A stretch of 64,000 nt of DNA from Polaribacter gangjinensis (GCF_038024125.1 NZ_CP150662.1:1009501-1073500); one strand, 5' to 3'. Shown: positions 1-9,538, numbered from the stretch's first letter. The notes: generated by a model from the letters alone, not told the origin. Program-made: numbers and translations.

Positions 1-1462
1 ACTGTGGACGAACATCATTGTAATCTACTTTGAATTTCAATACTTTTTCATCTCTAATCGCATCTGTTATTACATAAGAATGTAACTCACGACCAAATAC
101 ACTAGCTGTAGTTTCAGCACCTAAAGCATTTTGAGGAAAAATTGGAGTACCTGTAAATCCAAATTGGTAGAATTTTTTGAACTTCTTATTAAGGTTTTTT
201 TGAGCTTCTCCAAACTGAGAACGATGTGCTTCATCAAAAATGAAAACTACTTGTTTTTCATAAATAGCCAAATCACTCTCCGTTTTCATAAGATTGTTGA
301 GCTTTTGAATAGTGGTGACAATAATTTTATTATCGTCTTTCTCTAAGTTTCTCTTTAATCCTGCTGTACTATCTGAACCGTTAACACTATCCGGTGAAAA
401 ACGTTGGTATTCTTTCATGGTTTGAAAGTCCAAATCTTTACGGTCCACTACAAAGAATACTTTATCAATGAAATCTAATTCAGTGGCCAAACGAGCCGCT
501 TTAAAACTAGTCAATGTTTTTCCGGAACCTGTTGTGTGCCAAATATAGCCACCGCTTTCTACCGTAGACCAATTTTTAGCTTGAAAGGAACTTTGAATTT
601 TCCATAACATTCTTTCAGTAGCTGCAATTTGATATGGTCGCATAATCAGCAAGGTATCACTTGTGTCAAAAACTGAATAGGTTAGCAATACGTTTAACAA
701 CGTGCGTTTTTCAAAAAATGTTGTCGTAAAATCTTTAAGATCTTTAATCAGTGTATTGTCGGCTTTTGCCCAGTTCATGGTAAAGTCGAAACTGTTTTTG
801 TTTCGTTCCACCGTATTCGCAAAATAGCGGCTGTCCGTTCCGTTGGAAATTACAAAAATCTGCAAGTATTTAAAAAGAGAATTCGAACTATTTAAACTCT
901 CCTTGGTATAACGATGTACTTGGTTAAATGCTTCACGAATGGCTACGCCTCGTTTTTTTAATTCTACTTGCACCAAAGGCAAGCCATTGACTAAAATGGT
1001 CACATCATAACGATTGGCATGCGTTCCTTTTTGTTCAAACTGTTTAATGACCTGTACTTTATTACGAGCTATATTTTTTTTATCTACCAGATAAATATTT
1101 TGGATATGTCCATCGTCAAAAACAAAATCGTAGATATAATTCTCATGAATTTTTCTAGTTTTCTCAATCAAATTATCGCTTGGCTTGTCTAAGTATTCTT
1201 CTAAAAAACGAGTCCATTCGCTATCTGAAAACTCCATGTTATTAAGTGCTTGCAATTGCACTCTAACATTTGCCAACATGGCTTCTATATTAGTTATACT
1301 TGGATTTTCATATCCTTGATTGAATAAGTCTTGGATAAATTCTTTCTCCAAAGCGGCTTCCGTTTGATAAACCGCAGGTGGTTCATTTACCTCTGAATAT
1401 TTGGTATATTTATCTAAAACAATAAAATTATTCGATTCTGCTATGGTTTTAAATTGTGTCAT
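1..1462 (-). CDS. hsdR: Type I restriction enzyme subunit R, HsdR (C-terminal part outside window)
   Basis: This is the ATP-dependent translocase and nuclease subunit of a type I restriction-modification complex. The open frame runs off the left edge, leaving about 487 N-terminal residues. A PD-(D/E)xK nuclease core is visible near residues 150-170, with an Asp in RYDVTIL followed by QVELKKR. The SF2 helicase motifs follow in order: Walker A HTTGSGKT near residue 306, the DEAH box in [10 protein letters not shown] near residue 405, and FTGTP shortly after. The start was set at the ATG 24 bp downstream of the fic gene. It is the last visible gene of the hsdM-hsdS-fic-hsdR order. No frame break is seen in the visible part. 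Confidence 0.95.
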   Translation of the reverse strand, partial: MTQFKTIAESNNFIVLDKYTKYSEVNEPPAVYQTEAALEKEFIQDLFNQGYENPSITNIEAMLANVRVQLQALNNMEFSDSEWTRFLEEYLDKPSDNLIEKTRKIHENYIYDFVFDDGHIQNIYLVDKKNIARNKVQVIKQFEQKGTHANRYDVTILVNGLPLVQVELKKRGVAIREAFNQVHRYTKESLNSSNSLFKYLQIFVISNGTDSRYFANTVERNKNSFDFTMNWAKADNTLIKDLKDFTTTFFEKRTLLNVLLTYSVFDTSDTLLIMRPYQIAATERMLWKIQSSFQAKNWSTVESGGYIWHTTGSGKTLTSFKAARLATELDFIDKVFFVVDRKDLDFQTMKEYQRFSPDSVNGSDSTAGLKRNLEKDDNKIIVTTIQKLNNLMKTESDLAIYEKQVVFIFDEAHRSQFGEAQKNLNKKFKKFYQFGFTGTPIFPQNALGAETTASVFGRELHSYVITDAIRDEKVLKFKVDYNDVRPQ

Positions 1463-1486
1463 GTTTGTTTAGTTATTGAGCCTATT

Positions 1487-2362
1487 TTATTCATTTTCTT
1501 CATAATAGTATGAATAATCTATGCCTTTCATATACATTTCTCTGCTGTTGATGTTGGTGGTAAGTGCTGTTTTGAGTAGTGAATTTAAAATGCTGCTATC
1601 TACCGAGCTTATAATCATTGCATTCATATAATTAGTTTTGCTTATTTTGCTCCAATCTACGCATTTTTTTAATTGCTTTTTCAATATCAAGTCTAACCAA
1701 ATTCGGGTACTTCTGCCGTTACCTTCCATAAATGGATGGGCTTTGTTCATCGATACATATTTTTCTACAATTTCATCAAAATTGGTTTGTGGCATACTAT
1801 CTATTTGTAGCAAAGTGCTATTTAAATAGTTTGCATACTCAAATCTGTAGCCCCCTTTGGCAATGTTTTTGGTTCTTATTTGCCCTGCAAAATCATATAA
1901 TCCGCCAAAAATGTAGGCGTGTATTTGTTGTAATCCTTTGGCTGTGCCTACTTCAATGCTATCTGCAAAACTGGTTTCAAATAAGGCATACGCCTTGGTT
2001 TTACTTTTACCATCTATGCTTTCTGGGCTATACGTAAACCATTCTATAAATCGGTTGGCAGTTTTGCTGGGAAATTCTTTTCCTAAGGTTATAATGCCTT
2101 CGTAGTCGAGCATATCAGTCAAATAGCATTTGCCATCATTGGCTACTAATTTCAGTTGGGTAGTGCTACTAACCAACTCACTATTTTCTTTTTTAAGTTT
2201 GGCTTTTAGGTATTTCCAATAGTTTCGGTTTTTAGTATAATCGTCTTGGTTTCGCAATACCGCTACAATATCTAATACCGAGAACCTCCATTTGGAATTT
2301 TCATCGTCCCAAACGGCCCGTACTTCGCGATCATCAAAAAAACGTATGGAAACCTTAGACAT
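1487..2362 (-). CDS. BRO/RhuM-like N-terminus fused to Fic domain (AMP-transferase-like)
   Basis: The protein has 291 residues. The first ~115 resemble the BRO/RhuM-type DNA-binding domain (VSIRFFDDREVRAVWDD, then a WKYLKAKLKKEN stretch). The C-terminal half is a Fic domain with the complete catalytic motif HPFMEGNGR at residues 209-217 and the GGLYDFAGQIR flap region. Fic enzymes transfer AMP or related groups to target proteins. The end contains S284-YYY-E288, which matches the class III inhibitory motif [S/T]xxxE[G/N] except that E replaces G/N at the last position, so it is probably self-inhibited. It lies 5 bp after hsdS and 24 bp before hsdR, inside the type I RM operon. Such guests are common in hsd loci, but a role in restriction is inferred only. 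Confidence 0.85.
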   Translation of the reverse strand: MSKVSIRFFDDREVRAVWDDENSKWRFSVLDIVAVLRNQDDYTKNRNYWKYLKAKLKKENSELVSSTTQLKLVANDGKCYLTDMLDYEGIITLGKEFPSKTANRFIEWFTYSPESIDGKSKTKAYALFETSFADSIEVGTAKGLQQIHAYIFGGLYDFAGQIRTKNIAKGGYRFEYANYLNSTLLQIDSMPQTNFDEIVEKYVSMNKAHPFMEGNGRSTRIWLDLILKKQLKKCVDWSKISKTNYMNAMIISSVDSSILNSLLKTALTTNINSREMYMKGIDYSYYYEENE

Positions 2363-2367
2363 ACGGT

Positions 2368-3552
2368 TTACTTATTAAAAGTTAATAACAAATCTCTATA
2401 ATACTCATATTGTTTTTTTCTTAACTCTATTTCTTTGGGCAAACCTTTGCTTAATGAGTTGGTAAGCGTGTCGAAATTATCTAAAATTGTAGCTATGCGT
2501 TCTTGTTCTTCTTTGGAAGGAACAGGAATTTTAATTTTAGCCAAATCATCAGCGTTTACACGTCTGACTTTTGTTCCTGTAATAAAAGGTCTTTTTTGTT
2601 TCTGAAATTGTTCTGTTTGAAAAAAATAGGCAACGTATTTTGGATTCAAATTATGTCGGTAAAAACAAGCATCACTGCTTACAGCTATTTCTTCATCTCC
2701 AAGCCATGCTAATGCTTTACAAACATCTTCATCGGTTTCACTAGTGGTTGCTATTACTAAATCTCCACATTTTGCCATTCTCGCTTTCTTAGCAAATTCT
2801 TCTGAAACAAATGATTTAGTTTTATCTGTATATGTCCCATAGTAGGTATAGATTTGTCCATAGTGAATACAACCAACTCCTGTTTCAGTAAAGTCTTTTT
2901 TCTGTAAACCACCACCACGAATAAATTTGCCGATATTTTCATTTCCCAAAGGTAAATATTGTACTTTATTTTTATCTAAGGAATACAACTTTTCTCTATA
3001 ATAACTATATTGCATTTTTCGTGCTGTAAGCTCCGCTGTAAGCTCCGCTGTAAGCTCCGCTGTAAGCTCTGTAAATGAATCGAGAATTGCAACTATTTTT
3101 TGTTGTATTTCAAGTGATTTTTTGGGATTATCTGGGCATGGAATTGGGATTGTCAGGTTTGCTAAATCTTTTGCATACACATGCGGAACACCAGAACCTT
3201 TCTGTAAATTATGAATCCATGTCTGGTTATTTAATAAAAAATGATAAACATACCGAGTATTTAAAACTGAAGGATAAGGTATAACCGAAAAAGCGTCTGA
3301 AACAAATATCGGTTCATTCCAATACATAACAAAACCAGCATAAGCACCACTACCCGCTACTGTGATTGTTTCACCATCTCGATTATGTACAGAGTTATAG
3401 TATGCTGGTTTTTGACCACCACTAATTACAGGAATATTGCCGTCGATTTTTGTTTTTGCAGTGATAGTCGTACCTCGTTTAAGCTCGGTGACTTCACCCA
3501 ATGGTTTCCATTCTACTTTAATACCGTTTAATAATTTTTCTAGATAACTCAT
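2368..3552 (-). CDS. hsdS: Type I restriction specificity subunit, HsdS
   Basis: This is the DNA-recognition subunit that directs HsdM and HsdR to a bipartite target. It has 394 residues, the usual HsdS length, with two target-recognition domains (about residues 13-150 and 195-360). Each is followed by a conserved helix ([17 protein letters not shown] and [17 protein letters not shown]). The central spacer carries a tandem TAEL-type repeat at residues 161-177. The gene overlaps the end of hsdM by 4 bp (ATGA), indicating translational coupling. The two TRDs are dissimilar, so an asymmetric recognition sequence is expected, but the sequence itself cannot be read from the gene. Confidence 0.95.
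   Translation of the reverse strand: MSYLEKLLNGIKVEWKPLGEVTELKRGTTITAKTKIDGNIPVISGGQKPAYYNSVHNRDGETITVAGSGAYAGFVMYWNEPIFVSDAFSVIPYPSVLNTRYVYHFLLNNQTWIHNLQKGSGVPHVYAKDLANLTIPIPCPDNPKKSLEIQQKIVAILDSFTELTAELTAELTAELTARKMQYSYYREKLYSLDKNKVQYLPLGNENIGKFIRGGGLQKKDFTETGVGCIHYGQIYTYYGTYTDKTKSFVSEEFAKKARMAKCGDLVIATTSETDEDVCKALAWLGDEEIAVSSDACFYRHNLNPKYVAYFFQTEQFQKQKRPFITGTKVRRVNADDLAKIKIPVPSKEEQERIATILDNFDTLTNSLSKGLPKEIELRKKQYEYYRDLLLTFNK
3023..3070 (-). repeat. 12-bp tandem repeat in hsdS central spacer (TAEL repeats)
   Basis: There are four consecutive 12-bp units, the first three identical (gctgtaagctcc on the + strand) and the fourth differing in the last base. Each unit encodes four residues (TAEL in rotation). 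In the EcoR124 family the number of such repeats sets the distance between the two half-sites and so the specificity. Because the unit is a multiple of three, gain or loss of a copy keeps the frame. Confidence 0.93.
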
Positions 3553-5096
3553 GCTTCAATTTCTTTTATGATGGCATTAATATCTGTACGAAGTTTGTCA
3601 ATTTTTTTTACAGTTTTGGAAACTTCGTTGTTTAATTCCTCAATATTAATTTTCACTCTATTGTCTTTGGCTACCACATAGGAACTAACGGATAAGTTGT
3701 AATCGTTTTCTGCGATTTTAGAATTGTCGATTGAAACGGCTACATGAGGAACATCTGCTTTGCTATCAAATAGCTCCATTATCATATCAATATGATCATC
3801 TGTCATCATATTGTTATTGGTTACTTTCTTGAAGAAATCTTCACCACTTGCATCAATAAATTGAGTTTTAGTATCGGTCTTATGCTTTGAAAGTACCAGA
3901 ATTGTTACCGCTATAGAAGTACCATAAAACAAATTCGGTGCTACTGAAATAATGGTTTCTACAAAGTTATTATCAACTAAGTACTTCCTAATTTTTTGTT
4001 CGGCACCACCACGATAAAAAATTCCAGGAAAACAAACAATGGCTGCTCTTCCTTTACTGGATAGATAACTTAATGCATGCAATACAAAAGCAAAATCAGC
4101 TTTCGATTTTGGAGCTAAAACTCCTGCAGGAGCAAAACGGTCATCATTTATCAGCGTTGGGTCGTCATCTCCAATCCATTTTACCGAATAAGGAGGATTT
4201 GATACAATGGCGTCAAAAGGTTTATCGTCTATGAAATGAGGATGATGAAGCGTATCGCCTAAAGCTATATTAAACTTGTCGTAATTGATGTTGTGTAAAA
4301 ACATGTTCATACGAGCCAAGTTATAGGTGGTATGGTTGATTTCTTGGCCAAAGAAACCCTCTTCGATGATGTGGTTATCGAAATGTTTTTTGGCTTGTAA
4401 TAATAATGAACCTGAACCTGCAGCCGGATCATAAATTTTATTCACTTTTTCTTGTTTGTGCATTGCCAATTGAGCAATGAGTTTAGACACGTGCACAGGT
4501 GTAAAAAATTCACCACCTGATTTTCCTGCATTGGCTGCATAATTGCCAATTAGAAATTCATAGGCATCACCAAAAAGTTCTATTTCACTGTCTTCAAAAT
4601 CACCAAAATTGAGTTCTTCAACACCTTTCAAAACGGCAGCTAAACGACTGTTTTTGTTTTCAACGGTGTTTCCAAGTCGAGTACTGGTAGTGTCAAAATC
4701 GGCAAATAAGCCTTTTATATCTTCTTCTGAAGGATACCCATTTGCAGAACTTTCGATTGCATTAAAGATGGCTTTTAAATCTGTATTAAGGTTTGGATTA
4801 GTATTAGCAGTTTTAGCAACATTTACAAAAAGCTGGCTAGGGTAAATGAAATATCCTTTTGTTTTAACAGCATCATCAATTATCTCTGGTGTTATTACTT
4901 TGTCTAATATGTTAGCGTAATCAATACTATCATCACCACCTTCTATATATTTTGTGAAATTTTCACTGATAAATCGATAGAAAAGTGCTCCCAATACAAA
5001 ATGTTTGAAATCCCATCCATCCACAGAGCCTCTTACATCGTTAGCGATTTTCCAAATTTTATTTTGTAATTCTTGTTTTTGAATTATGCTTGTCAT
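3549..5096 (-). CDS. hsdM: Type I restriction modification methyltransferase, HsdM
   Basis: This is the N6-adenine methyltransferase subunit of the type I complex. It has 515 residues with an N-terminal HsdM helical domain (about residues 8-150) followed by the methylase domain. Motif I, binding S-adenosylmethionine, is DPAAGSGSL at residues 223-231. The catalytic motif IV is NPPY at residues 300-303. Both motifs are intact, and so is GGEFFTP, typical of HsdM. The gene starts 26 bp after the AbiEii toxin gene, with no terminator evident between them, and overlaps hsdS by 4 bp. It therefore appears to be the third gene of one operon that starts at abiEi. Confidence 0.96.
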   Translation of the reverse strand: MTSIIQKQELQNKIWKIANDVRGSVDGWDFKHFVLGALFYRFISENFTKYIEGGDDSIDYANILDKVITPEIIDDAVKTKGYFIYPSQLFVNVAKTANTNPNLNTDLKAIFNAIESSANGYPSEEDIKGLFADFDTTSTRLGNTVENKNSRLAAVLKGVEELNFGDFEDSEIELFGDAYEFLIGNYAANAGKSGGEFFTPVHVSKLIAQLAMHKQEKVNKIYDPAAGSGSLLLQAKKHFDNHIIEEGFFGQEINHTTYNLARMNMFLHNINYDKFNIALGDTLHHPHFIDDKPFDAIVSNPPYSVKWIGDDDPTLINDDRFAPAGVLAPKSKADFAFVLHALSYLSSKGRAAIVCFPGIFYRGGAEQKIRKYLVDNNFVETIISVAPNLFYGTSIAVTILVLSKHKTDTKTQFIDASGEDFFKKVTNNNMMTDDHIDMIMELFDSKADVPHVAVSIDNSKIAENDYNLSVSSYVVAKDNRVKINIEELNNEVSKTVKKIDKLRTDINAIIKEIEA

Positions 5097-5122
5097 TATT
5101 TTTCTTTTGTTTATTTCGTTGG

Positions 5123-5926
5123 TTATACCATAAAATTTTTAATCTTTCTGTTCACTTCTCTTTCCACTTGTTCAAAATCGGGTAAATCTTTGATTTGGTC
5201 ACTCATGGATTTTTGCCATCTTGCTTTGTATTGTGGTAGTTTTTGCTCTAGTTTGGCATGAAAATCTTCGGGTTTTAATTCTTTACTGATGCATTTGTTC
5301 CGGAACTCATTGGTGTAATATTCTACCTCCATTTTTTCTACTTCTACTAAATACCAGATATCATAATAGTCTCTCGGTTGTGTGCGTTGCATAGTGCAGC
5401 GTAATTTTTCGACTAATAGTTCTTCTAAAGGATAGCATACTAGTTTGTAATCCTCTAAATCTGAATAATCTACAATAGCATTTTTTACTACTGGTTCAAA
5501 CTCTAATTTTTCACTTCTGGAGATGTCTACTTTTACTTTTTTGTTGTTACCGAAACCACCCAATGGACCTACATAACCTATATAAAAATTGATGCCTCCA
5601 TCTTCGTGCTCGTTATCATCAATTATTTCTAAAGGAATATTGGATTCTTCCTTTATTTCTTCGAAAGTTTCTTTGAACCATTCAAAAATTTGTTCGTTTG
5701 AAATTTCATTATTCAACAATGTAAAATCTAAATCTTCTGAGAATCGATAGTCTTCAAAATATACTTTCTTTAATACGGTTCCTCCTTTGAATACTAATAT
5801 TTTTGAAAGTTGTTCGTGATTTGCTACACCCCAAAGTATCCAGGATAAAATGTAATCTTTCTCGATTTGTTGGTCGCGAACTCCAACTTGGTTGGCTTTC
5901 TTTTGTATTTCGCCCGGTTTAATCAT
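5123..5926 (-). CDS. abiEii: AbiEii-type nucleotidyltransferase toxin
   Basis: The protein has 267 residues and belongs to the AbiEii/AbiGii toxin family of type IV toxin-antitoxin and abortive-infection systems. It shows the nucleotidyltransferase signature: the GGT motif in [11 protein letters not shown] (residues 48-50) followed by RFSEDLDF (residues 61-68), whose two acidic residues coordinate metal. A conserved lysine-rich segment ([14 protein letters not shown], about residue 170) follows. Its start overlaps the stop of the antitoxin gene by 4 bp. Known members modify tRNA or otherwise halt growth on infection; the target here is unknown. It is followed 26 bp later by hsdM, an unusual direct link to a type I RM operon. 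Confidence 0.9.
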   Translation of the reverse strand: MIKPGEIQKKANQVGVRDQQIEKDYILSWILWGVANHEQLSKILVFKGGTVLKKVYFEDYRFSEDLDFTLLNNEISNEQIFEWFKETFEEIKEESNIPLEIIDDNEHEDGGINFYIGYVGPLGGFGNNKKVKVDISRSEKLEFEPVVKNAIVDYSDLEDYKLVCYPLEELLVEKLRCTMQRTQPRDYYDIWYLVEVEKMEVEYYTNEFRNKCISKELKPEDFHAKLEQKLPQYKARWQKSMSDQIKDLPDFEQVEREVNRKIKNFMV

Positions 5927-6744
5927 GTGAACATGGCTGATTTAATGGTTTCTATGTCTAAATTTTGTTGAATACTCCAACGGCTATTTCTTTTACCAGT
6001 CTTAGGTAATTCGGTATCTAAAACTACATAAGAAGCGGTTTTTAGTTTTTGTAGTTCTTTGATTATTTCTGTTTCTATTTCAAAGAGTTCTAAAATATAC
6101 CCTAGTCTTTTTATTACTGCCTGAGAATCGAATTTTATGGTGTATTCTAAAAGCTTCTTATAATCTAATTTCTCTTTTGTACTATAAATTGCTCTTGCCA
6201 CCTCTACAATTCCTCCTGCGTAATCCGGTTTAAAAAGGCAATCTATTATTGTTTTTTCTATATCAGAACAGCTTACTTTATTGAAATTATCAATCCATGT
6301 TTTCTTTTCTCCAAAAAAGTGACTTTCGTTATGATAGATAAATTGAAAAGTGATGTCTTTGATTTTTATTTCAGAAGGCCTGATTTGTTTTGCCACCACA
6401 ATTTGTTCTTTTAATGATGGTTGTGTTATTAGATTATGGATTTGTAATGCAGAATAATAGCCTATGTAATGCTTGGCATCTTTAACTAAATACTTTACCA
6501 ATATATGCCAATCGGGCATAAAGGTTTCTGCATTTTCTTCGTAAGGGATAATGTAATACACACCGTCTTTAATACGCATTAATAAACCTCTTTTGGTCAT
6601 GTCGCTTAATAATTCTCTAACGGTGCTTTCTTTGGCATCAGGAAACGCTTTTAAGGCTGTTTTAGACTCAAAACACACTTTCCCTTTATCATTGAAGTAT
6701 GATAAAAGTTCGTTTGACTGTGTTGAGATGTATTTATGCTTCAT
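5923..6744 (-). CDS. abiEi: AbiEi-type antitoxin and autorepressor
   Basis: This is the antitoxin partner of AbiEii. It has an N-terminal winged-helix region (about residues 10-75, with STVRELLSDMTKRGLLMRIKDGVYY) and a C-terminal AbiEi domain with DCLFKPDYAGG. The frame is open to an ATG at 6783, which would add 13 residues. The ATG at 6744 is preferred because a perfect 17-bp palindrome (6754-6770), a likely operator, lies between the two. Known AbiEi proteins repress their own operon by binding inverted repeats, and the upstream region here contains three. The stop overlaps the toxin start by 4 bp. Confidence is high for the family and moderate for the start. Confidence 0.88.
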   Translation of the reverse strand: MKHKYISTQSNELLSYFNDKGKVCFESKTALKAFPDAKESTVRELLSDMTKRGLLMRIKDGVYYIIPYEENAETFMPDWHILVKYLVKDAKHYIGYYSALQIHNLITQPSLKEQIVVAKQIRPSEIKIKDITFQFIYHNESHFFGEKKTWIDNFNKVSCSDIEKTIIDCLFKPDYAGGIVEVARAIYSTKEKLDYKKLLEYTIKFDSQAVIKRLGYILELFEIETEIIKELQKLKTASYVVLDTELPKTGKRNSRWSIQQNLDIETIKSAMFT

Positions 6745-6753
6745 AGTCTTATT

Positions 6754-6854
6754 GTCAGGATTAACCTGACTACAATGATACAAAATATAATTATAGTTTG
6801 TATCATTTGTTTTAAATTTATTCTTTATAGTAGCATTGTCAGGATAAACCTGAT
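6754..6854. promoter_or_regulatory. Inverted-repeat cluster, probable AbiEi operator/promoter
   Basis: Two copies of nearly the same palindrome, GTCAGG-5-CCTGAC (6754-6770, perfect) and GTCAGG-5-CCTGAT (6838-6854), lie 84 bp apart, eight turns of the helix. Between them is a third inverted repeat, ATGATACAAA / TTTGTATCAT (6775-6784 and 6797-6806), enclosing an AT-rich stretch. The cluster sits immediately upstream of the AbiEi start. Cooperative binding of AbiEi to two repeats is known from studied systems; the assignment here is inferred from position and symmetry. Confidence 0.7.
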
Positions 6855-6861
6855 TATTTTA

Positions 6862-7500
6862 CTACGAAACATCATTTTTATTAATAGTATCAATGTAAAA
6901 CTGTAAATCATACAATTCAATCAACTCCTCTGTGTTGGTTGGTAAACATGCTAATTGCACAAAGTTAATATTCTGATATAATGATTTTTCTCCCAATAGG
7001 TCTTGCATGATGATGTAGATTGCTTGGTTCCAAGTTTTGGTATCGCAATGGATGTTGTAGTTTTTTAAATACACTATGATGTTGAGTTTTTTTGTTTTTT
7101 CGTCGTAAGCTAGTGGCAAAAATTTTATTTCGCTAGTTTTTATAGTTATTTCTTGAAATACATACGGCTCGTCTAAACCATCCATAATTTTTTCAATATG
7201 TACTGTAGGTTGAATAAATGCTGTGAATTTCCAATGTTTGAGTACTGGAGCGTGTTTTATTAATTCGGTTACCCGTGTAAAATATTCAGGATTTCCGTTT
7301 GCCGTAATGATTAGTTCGGTTTTTTCGGTTGGCTTTTTGGGGAATATAATCATGTAATCGAGTTCTTTGCAATAGAAACCTAAACGGTGTTTTATCCAAT
7401 GGCTGATTTGCTTTTGCGATTTTGGTGTTTCGTTGAGGAAGTTTTTTATGGTTTGGTTGTTGTCTTGGAACCAGTTCCAGAAGGTGTTTATTTTTCTCAT
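6862..7500 (-). CDS. Conserved hypothetical protein, function unknown
   Basis: This is a soluble protein of 212 residues with no signal peptide or membrane segment. It begins with an amphipathic stretch (FWNWFQDNNQTIKNFL), then an alpha/beta pattern with ELIITANGNPEYF (about residues 62-74) and a hydrophobic AFIQP segment. The opening and the 'TANGN' region look like a conserved family met in Bacteroidetes, but no name can be given with certainty. It ends 7 bp before the left AbiE palindrome and starts 72 bp after the ATPase gene. That gap contains a degenerate CGCAAAG-type intergenic repeat, so it may be separately transcribed. Confidence 0.6.
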   Translation of the reverse strand: MRKINTFWNWFQDNNQTIKNFLNETPKSQKQISHWIKHRLGFYCKELDYMIIFPKKPTEKTELIITANGNPEYFTRVTELIKHAPVLKHWKFTAFIQPTVHIEKIMDGLDEPYVFQEITIKTSEIKFLPLAYDEKTKKLNIIVYLKNYNIHCDTKTWNQAIYIIMQDLLGEKSLYQNINFVQLACLPTNTEELIELYDLQFYIDTINKNDVS

Positions 7501-7514
7501 AGTTTGTTTTATTT

Positions 7515-7554
7515 AACCGCAAAGAGCACAAAGATTTTCGCAATGTTCGCAAAG
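7515..7554. repeat. Intergenic CGCAAAG-type repeat
   Basis: A 40-bp stretch contains short direct repeats (ccgcaaag, gcacaaag, tcgcaatg, tcgcaaag) in the gap between two genes. It resembles dispersed intergenic repeats seen in Flavobacterium genomes, but there is only one copy in this window, so that classification rests on recall and not on comparison here. Confidence 0.45.
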
Positions 7555-7572
7555 CAGTTGGATTATATTAAT

Positions 7573-8184
7573 TTAGCGTTTGTCTTGTGTGGTTTTATCG
7601 AATGCGATGAGGTTTAACATGGCTCGTAATCTTGAGCGAACTCGGTTGCCGTACATCGTTTCGATTTCTGAAGCTGATAGGTTGGTAGTGATGTGTGTTA
7701 TAACTTTTCTTGAGATGAATAGATCATATCTTGAGAGAATTATTTCTGCCATCACATTGCATTCATTTCCATAATATTTTAAATTGCTTTCTACTCCTAA
7801 ATCGTCAAAGCAATAATTTTTGTATTGGGATTGAGAGTAACTACCACGGCTGTATCGATGTATGATTTCGTAGCCTTCTTTTATGAATTCAAAACTTATA
7901 TCGCGACATGTTCTTATAAAGAATTTATTTTCTTTTTGGGTTATGTATTTCATTATTGTCATTAATGAGGTTTTACCCGAGCCTACCGGTCCAGAAAGAA
8001 GAATTCCTTTTGATAGATCAATACCAAATCGACTTGTTGTTCTCTCATCTTTTAAAAAATAAGCTATCAGTTTTGTAATGTTTTCCATATCGTCATCGAT
8101 GAAATGAAAATTTGGGCCATACTCTTGTTTGGCTTTTGTCTCTAACCATGTTAGGATTTCTGGATAGTTGTATTGTGAGCCCAT
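7573..8184 (-). CDS. DnaC/IstB-like AAA+ ATPase
   Basis: The protein has 203 residues with a Walker A motif GPVGSGKT (about residues 65-72) and Walker B CFDDLG (about residues 128-133). These are followed by a sensor-like THITTNLS and an arginine-rich YGNRVRSRLRAM segment. This is the layout of DnaC- or IstB-type helicase-loader ATPases. It is encoded downstream of a winged-helix protein (8266-9069), as in phage and element replication modules. It probably helps load the host helicase onto the element, but that is inferred. No transposase of the IstA type is present, which argues against an IS21 origin. Confidence 0.75.
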   Translation of the reverse strand: MGSQYNYPEILTWLETKAKQEYGPNFHFIDDDMENITKLIAYFLKDERTTSRFGIDLSKGILLSGPVGSGKTSLMTIMKYITQKENKFFIRTCRDISFEFIKEGYEIIHRYSRGSYSQSQYKNYCFDDLGVESNLKYYGNECNVMAEIILSRYDLFISRKVITHITTNLSASEIETMYGNRVRSRLRAMLNLIAFDKTTQDKR

Positions 8185-8234
8185 AGTTGAAAGTTAACGG
8201 TTACCAGTTTACAGATTGTTTGTAATATGAACAG

Positions 8235-8267
8235 ATCCTGAAACAAGTTCAGGATGACAAGATTGTC
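8235..8267. repeat. Two small adjacent palindromes in intergenic region
   Basis: ATCCTGAA-5-TTCAGGAT (8235-8255) is followed directly by GACAA-GA-TTGTC (8256-8267). A degraded relative (atttaagttcaggttgacaa) is found at about 9130-9155 in the next gap. These look like mobile intergenic palindromes and overlap the 3' end of the upstream gene by two bases. Confidence 0.5.
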
Positions 8268-9069
8268 ACAATGGTTCTGCATAATTTTTGTCTTCTACAA
8301 CTTGTAAATGTTTCGCTTTTGGTTGTTCTTTAACTTGATTATTTTGAGGAAGATTTATTGTGAATTTTGCGGTATTTAGCATCCAATTCCGAGCTGCTGC
8401 ATTCCAATCTATCATTTTTGTTTTACCACCAATAAGCCAACCGTTGCTAGTGTAATAATTATAAAATCGTTCGGCTTCAAATTCTGAATACTCTTCTTGT
8501 TTGAAATATTCTTTGACTTGTTCGATTGATGGATTTTCTATTTCTCTTTTTTTCGCGGAACTTTTTTTCTCTTTTTTTTCAACTTCTAAAAATTCACCTT
8601 CATTAAAAATTTTAAAATTGGTGTCTATAGATATGTTTTTATTGTTTTTAGATGTTTTGTTATTGTTATATATATTGGGTTCATTGACTTGTTCAGTGAC
8701 GTTACTATTAGCTTGGTTATTTATTGGTATGGTTTGGACAATAATTGAACTGGTTTGACTTTTAAAAACCGCTTTTCTATCTGATAAATCATGTAGAATT
8801 ACTTCAGAACCTGAATACGGATTATATGAAGGTAGATAATCAATAAATCCCATGTTTTGCAATTCTTTTATGCATTTGTGATAAGTAGCTTTGGAAGCTA
8901 TGCGACTGGTTTTCATCATTTCATCACGAGAAATTGCAATTGGGTTCTTAAACCGATTGATGTTCCAACTTTGAAATAAAGCTAGATATAGACTTATATG
9001 TGTTGGATAAATGGTTTCTTCAGATGCTATGCGAATGAAGAAACCGGTTAGGTGTTTTATGTAATTCAT
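8266..9069 (-). CDS. Winged-helix replication-like protein of the element
   Basis: The protein has 267 residues. The first ~100 form a helix-turn-helix region (ISRDEMMKTSRIASKATYHKCIKELQNMGFIDYLPS), the pattern of RepA-like or DnaD-like initiators. The middle (residues 110-170) is low-complexity, rich in N, K and S. The C-terminal part (EQVKEYFKQEEYSEFEAERFYNYYTSNGW) resembles the module in phage replication proteins that contacts the loader ATPase. The DnaC-like gene follows 81 bp downstream, which supports a role in replication. The exact family is not recognised. Confidence 0.6.
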   Translation of the reverse strand: MNYIKHLTGFFIRIASEETIYPTHISLYLALFQSWNINRFKNPIAISRDEMMKTSRIASKATYHKCIKELQNMGFIDYLPSYNPYSGSEVILHDLSDRKAVFKSQTSSIIVQTIPINNQANSNVTEQVNEPNIYNNNKTSKNNKNISIDTNFKIFNEGEFLEVEKKEKKSSAKKREIENPSIEQVKEYFKQEEYSEFEAERFYNYYTSNGWLIGGKTKMIDWNAAARNWMLNTAKFTINLPQNNQVKEQPKAKHLQVVEDKNYAEPL

Positions 9070-9161
9070 TGCTGAAGTATTAAGATTGGAGTATTAAGTA
9101 TTAAGACAAGAACCTGTCCTTCGTCAAGCTCTGGATTTAAGTTCAGGTTGACAAAGCACAT

Positions 9162-9449
9162 TTATTTGAAAAGTGTAGGCAAGGCATTTACTTTATTGCC
9201 GTGAAGGAGCTTTTGAATGTCTGTATTGTCATAATACATAATCCCACCAACTTTGGTGTAAGTTAGTGTTCCATTGATACGGAGGTTTTGTAAAGTACTT
9301 GAAGAAATGTTTAACAGTTTACGGACTTCATTGGATTTGAGCCACTGTTTTGTTTGTTGTGGTTTGGATTGAATGATTTCTTTTAAATCATTCAAAAGAA
9401 GACTACGGAATTCGTTTAAATCTTCGATAGTAATAATTTGTACTGCCAT
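9162..9449 (-). CDS. Excisionase-type helix-turn-helix protein
   Basis: The protein has 95 residues. Residues 35-90 form a MerR/excisionase-type HTH (WLKSNEVRKLLNISSSTLQNLRINGTLTYTKVGGIMYYDNTDIQKLL) in which the last part fits the usual beta wing. A leading coiled segment precedes it. This family is found beside integrases and replication genes of Bacteroidetes elements, where members act as recombination directionality or regulatory factors. Here it sits between the RteC gene and the replication-like gene, so control of element genes is the likeliest role. Confidence 0.75.
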   Translation of the reverse strand: MAVQIITIEDLNEFRSLLLNDLKEIIQSKPQQTKQWLKSNEVRKLLNISSSTLQNLRINGTLTYTKVGGIMYYDNTDIQKLLHGNKVNALPTLFK

Positions 9450-9538
9450 AACTGATGTTTTAGATTGTTATGGTACAAAATTGTGGCGTTTGATTTATTT
9501 TCTTTCACAACGGGGTTCATGTTGTGAACGATTTTTAT

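Noticed and set aside
3023..3070. The hsdS tandem repeat as a CRISPR array or minisatellite
   Set aside because: Units are contiguous without spacers and encode the known TAEL spacer repeats; no CRISPR array or cas gene was seen in the window.
6745..6783. 13-codon upstream extension of abiEi
   Set aside because: It covers a perfect palindrome that is more likely an operator; the ATG at 6744 is preferred.
7286..7552. 88-codon frame overlapping the 212-residue gene
   Set aside because: It is in another frame of the same strand, with a basic, low-complexity product and no conserved pattern.
7573..8184. IS21-type IstB transposition protein
   Set aside because: No IstA transposase or terminal repeats are nearby, and the neighbour is a replication-like protein.
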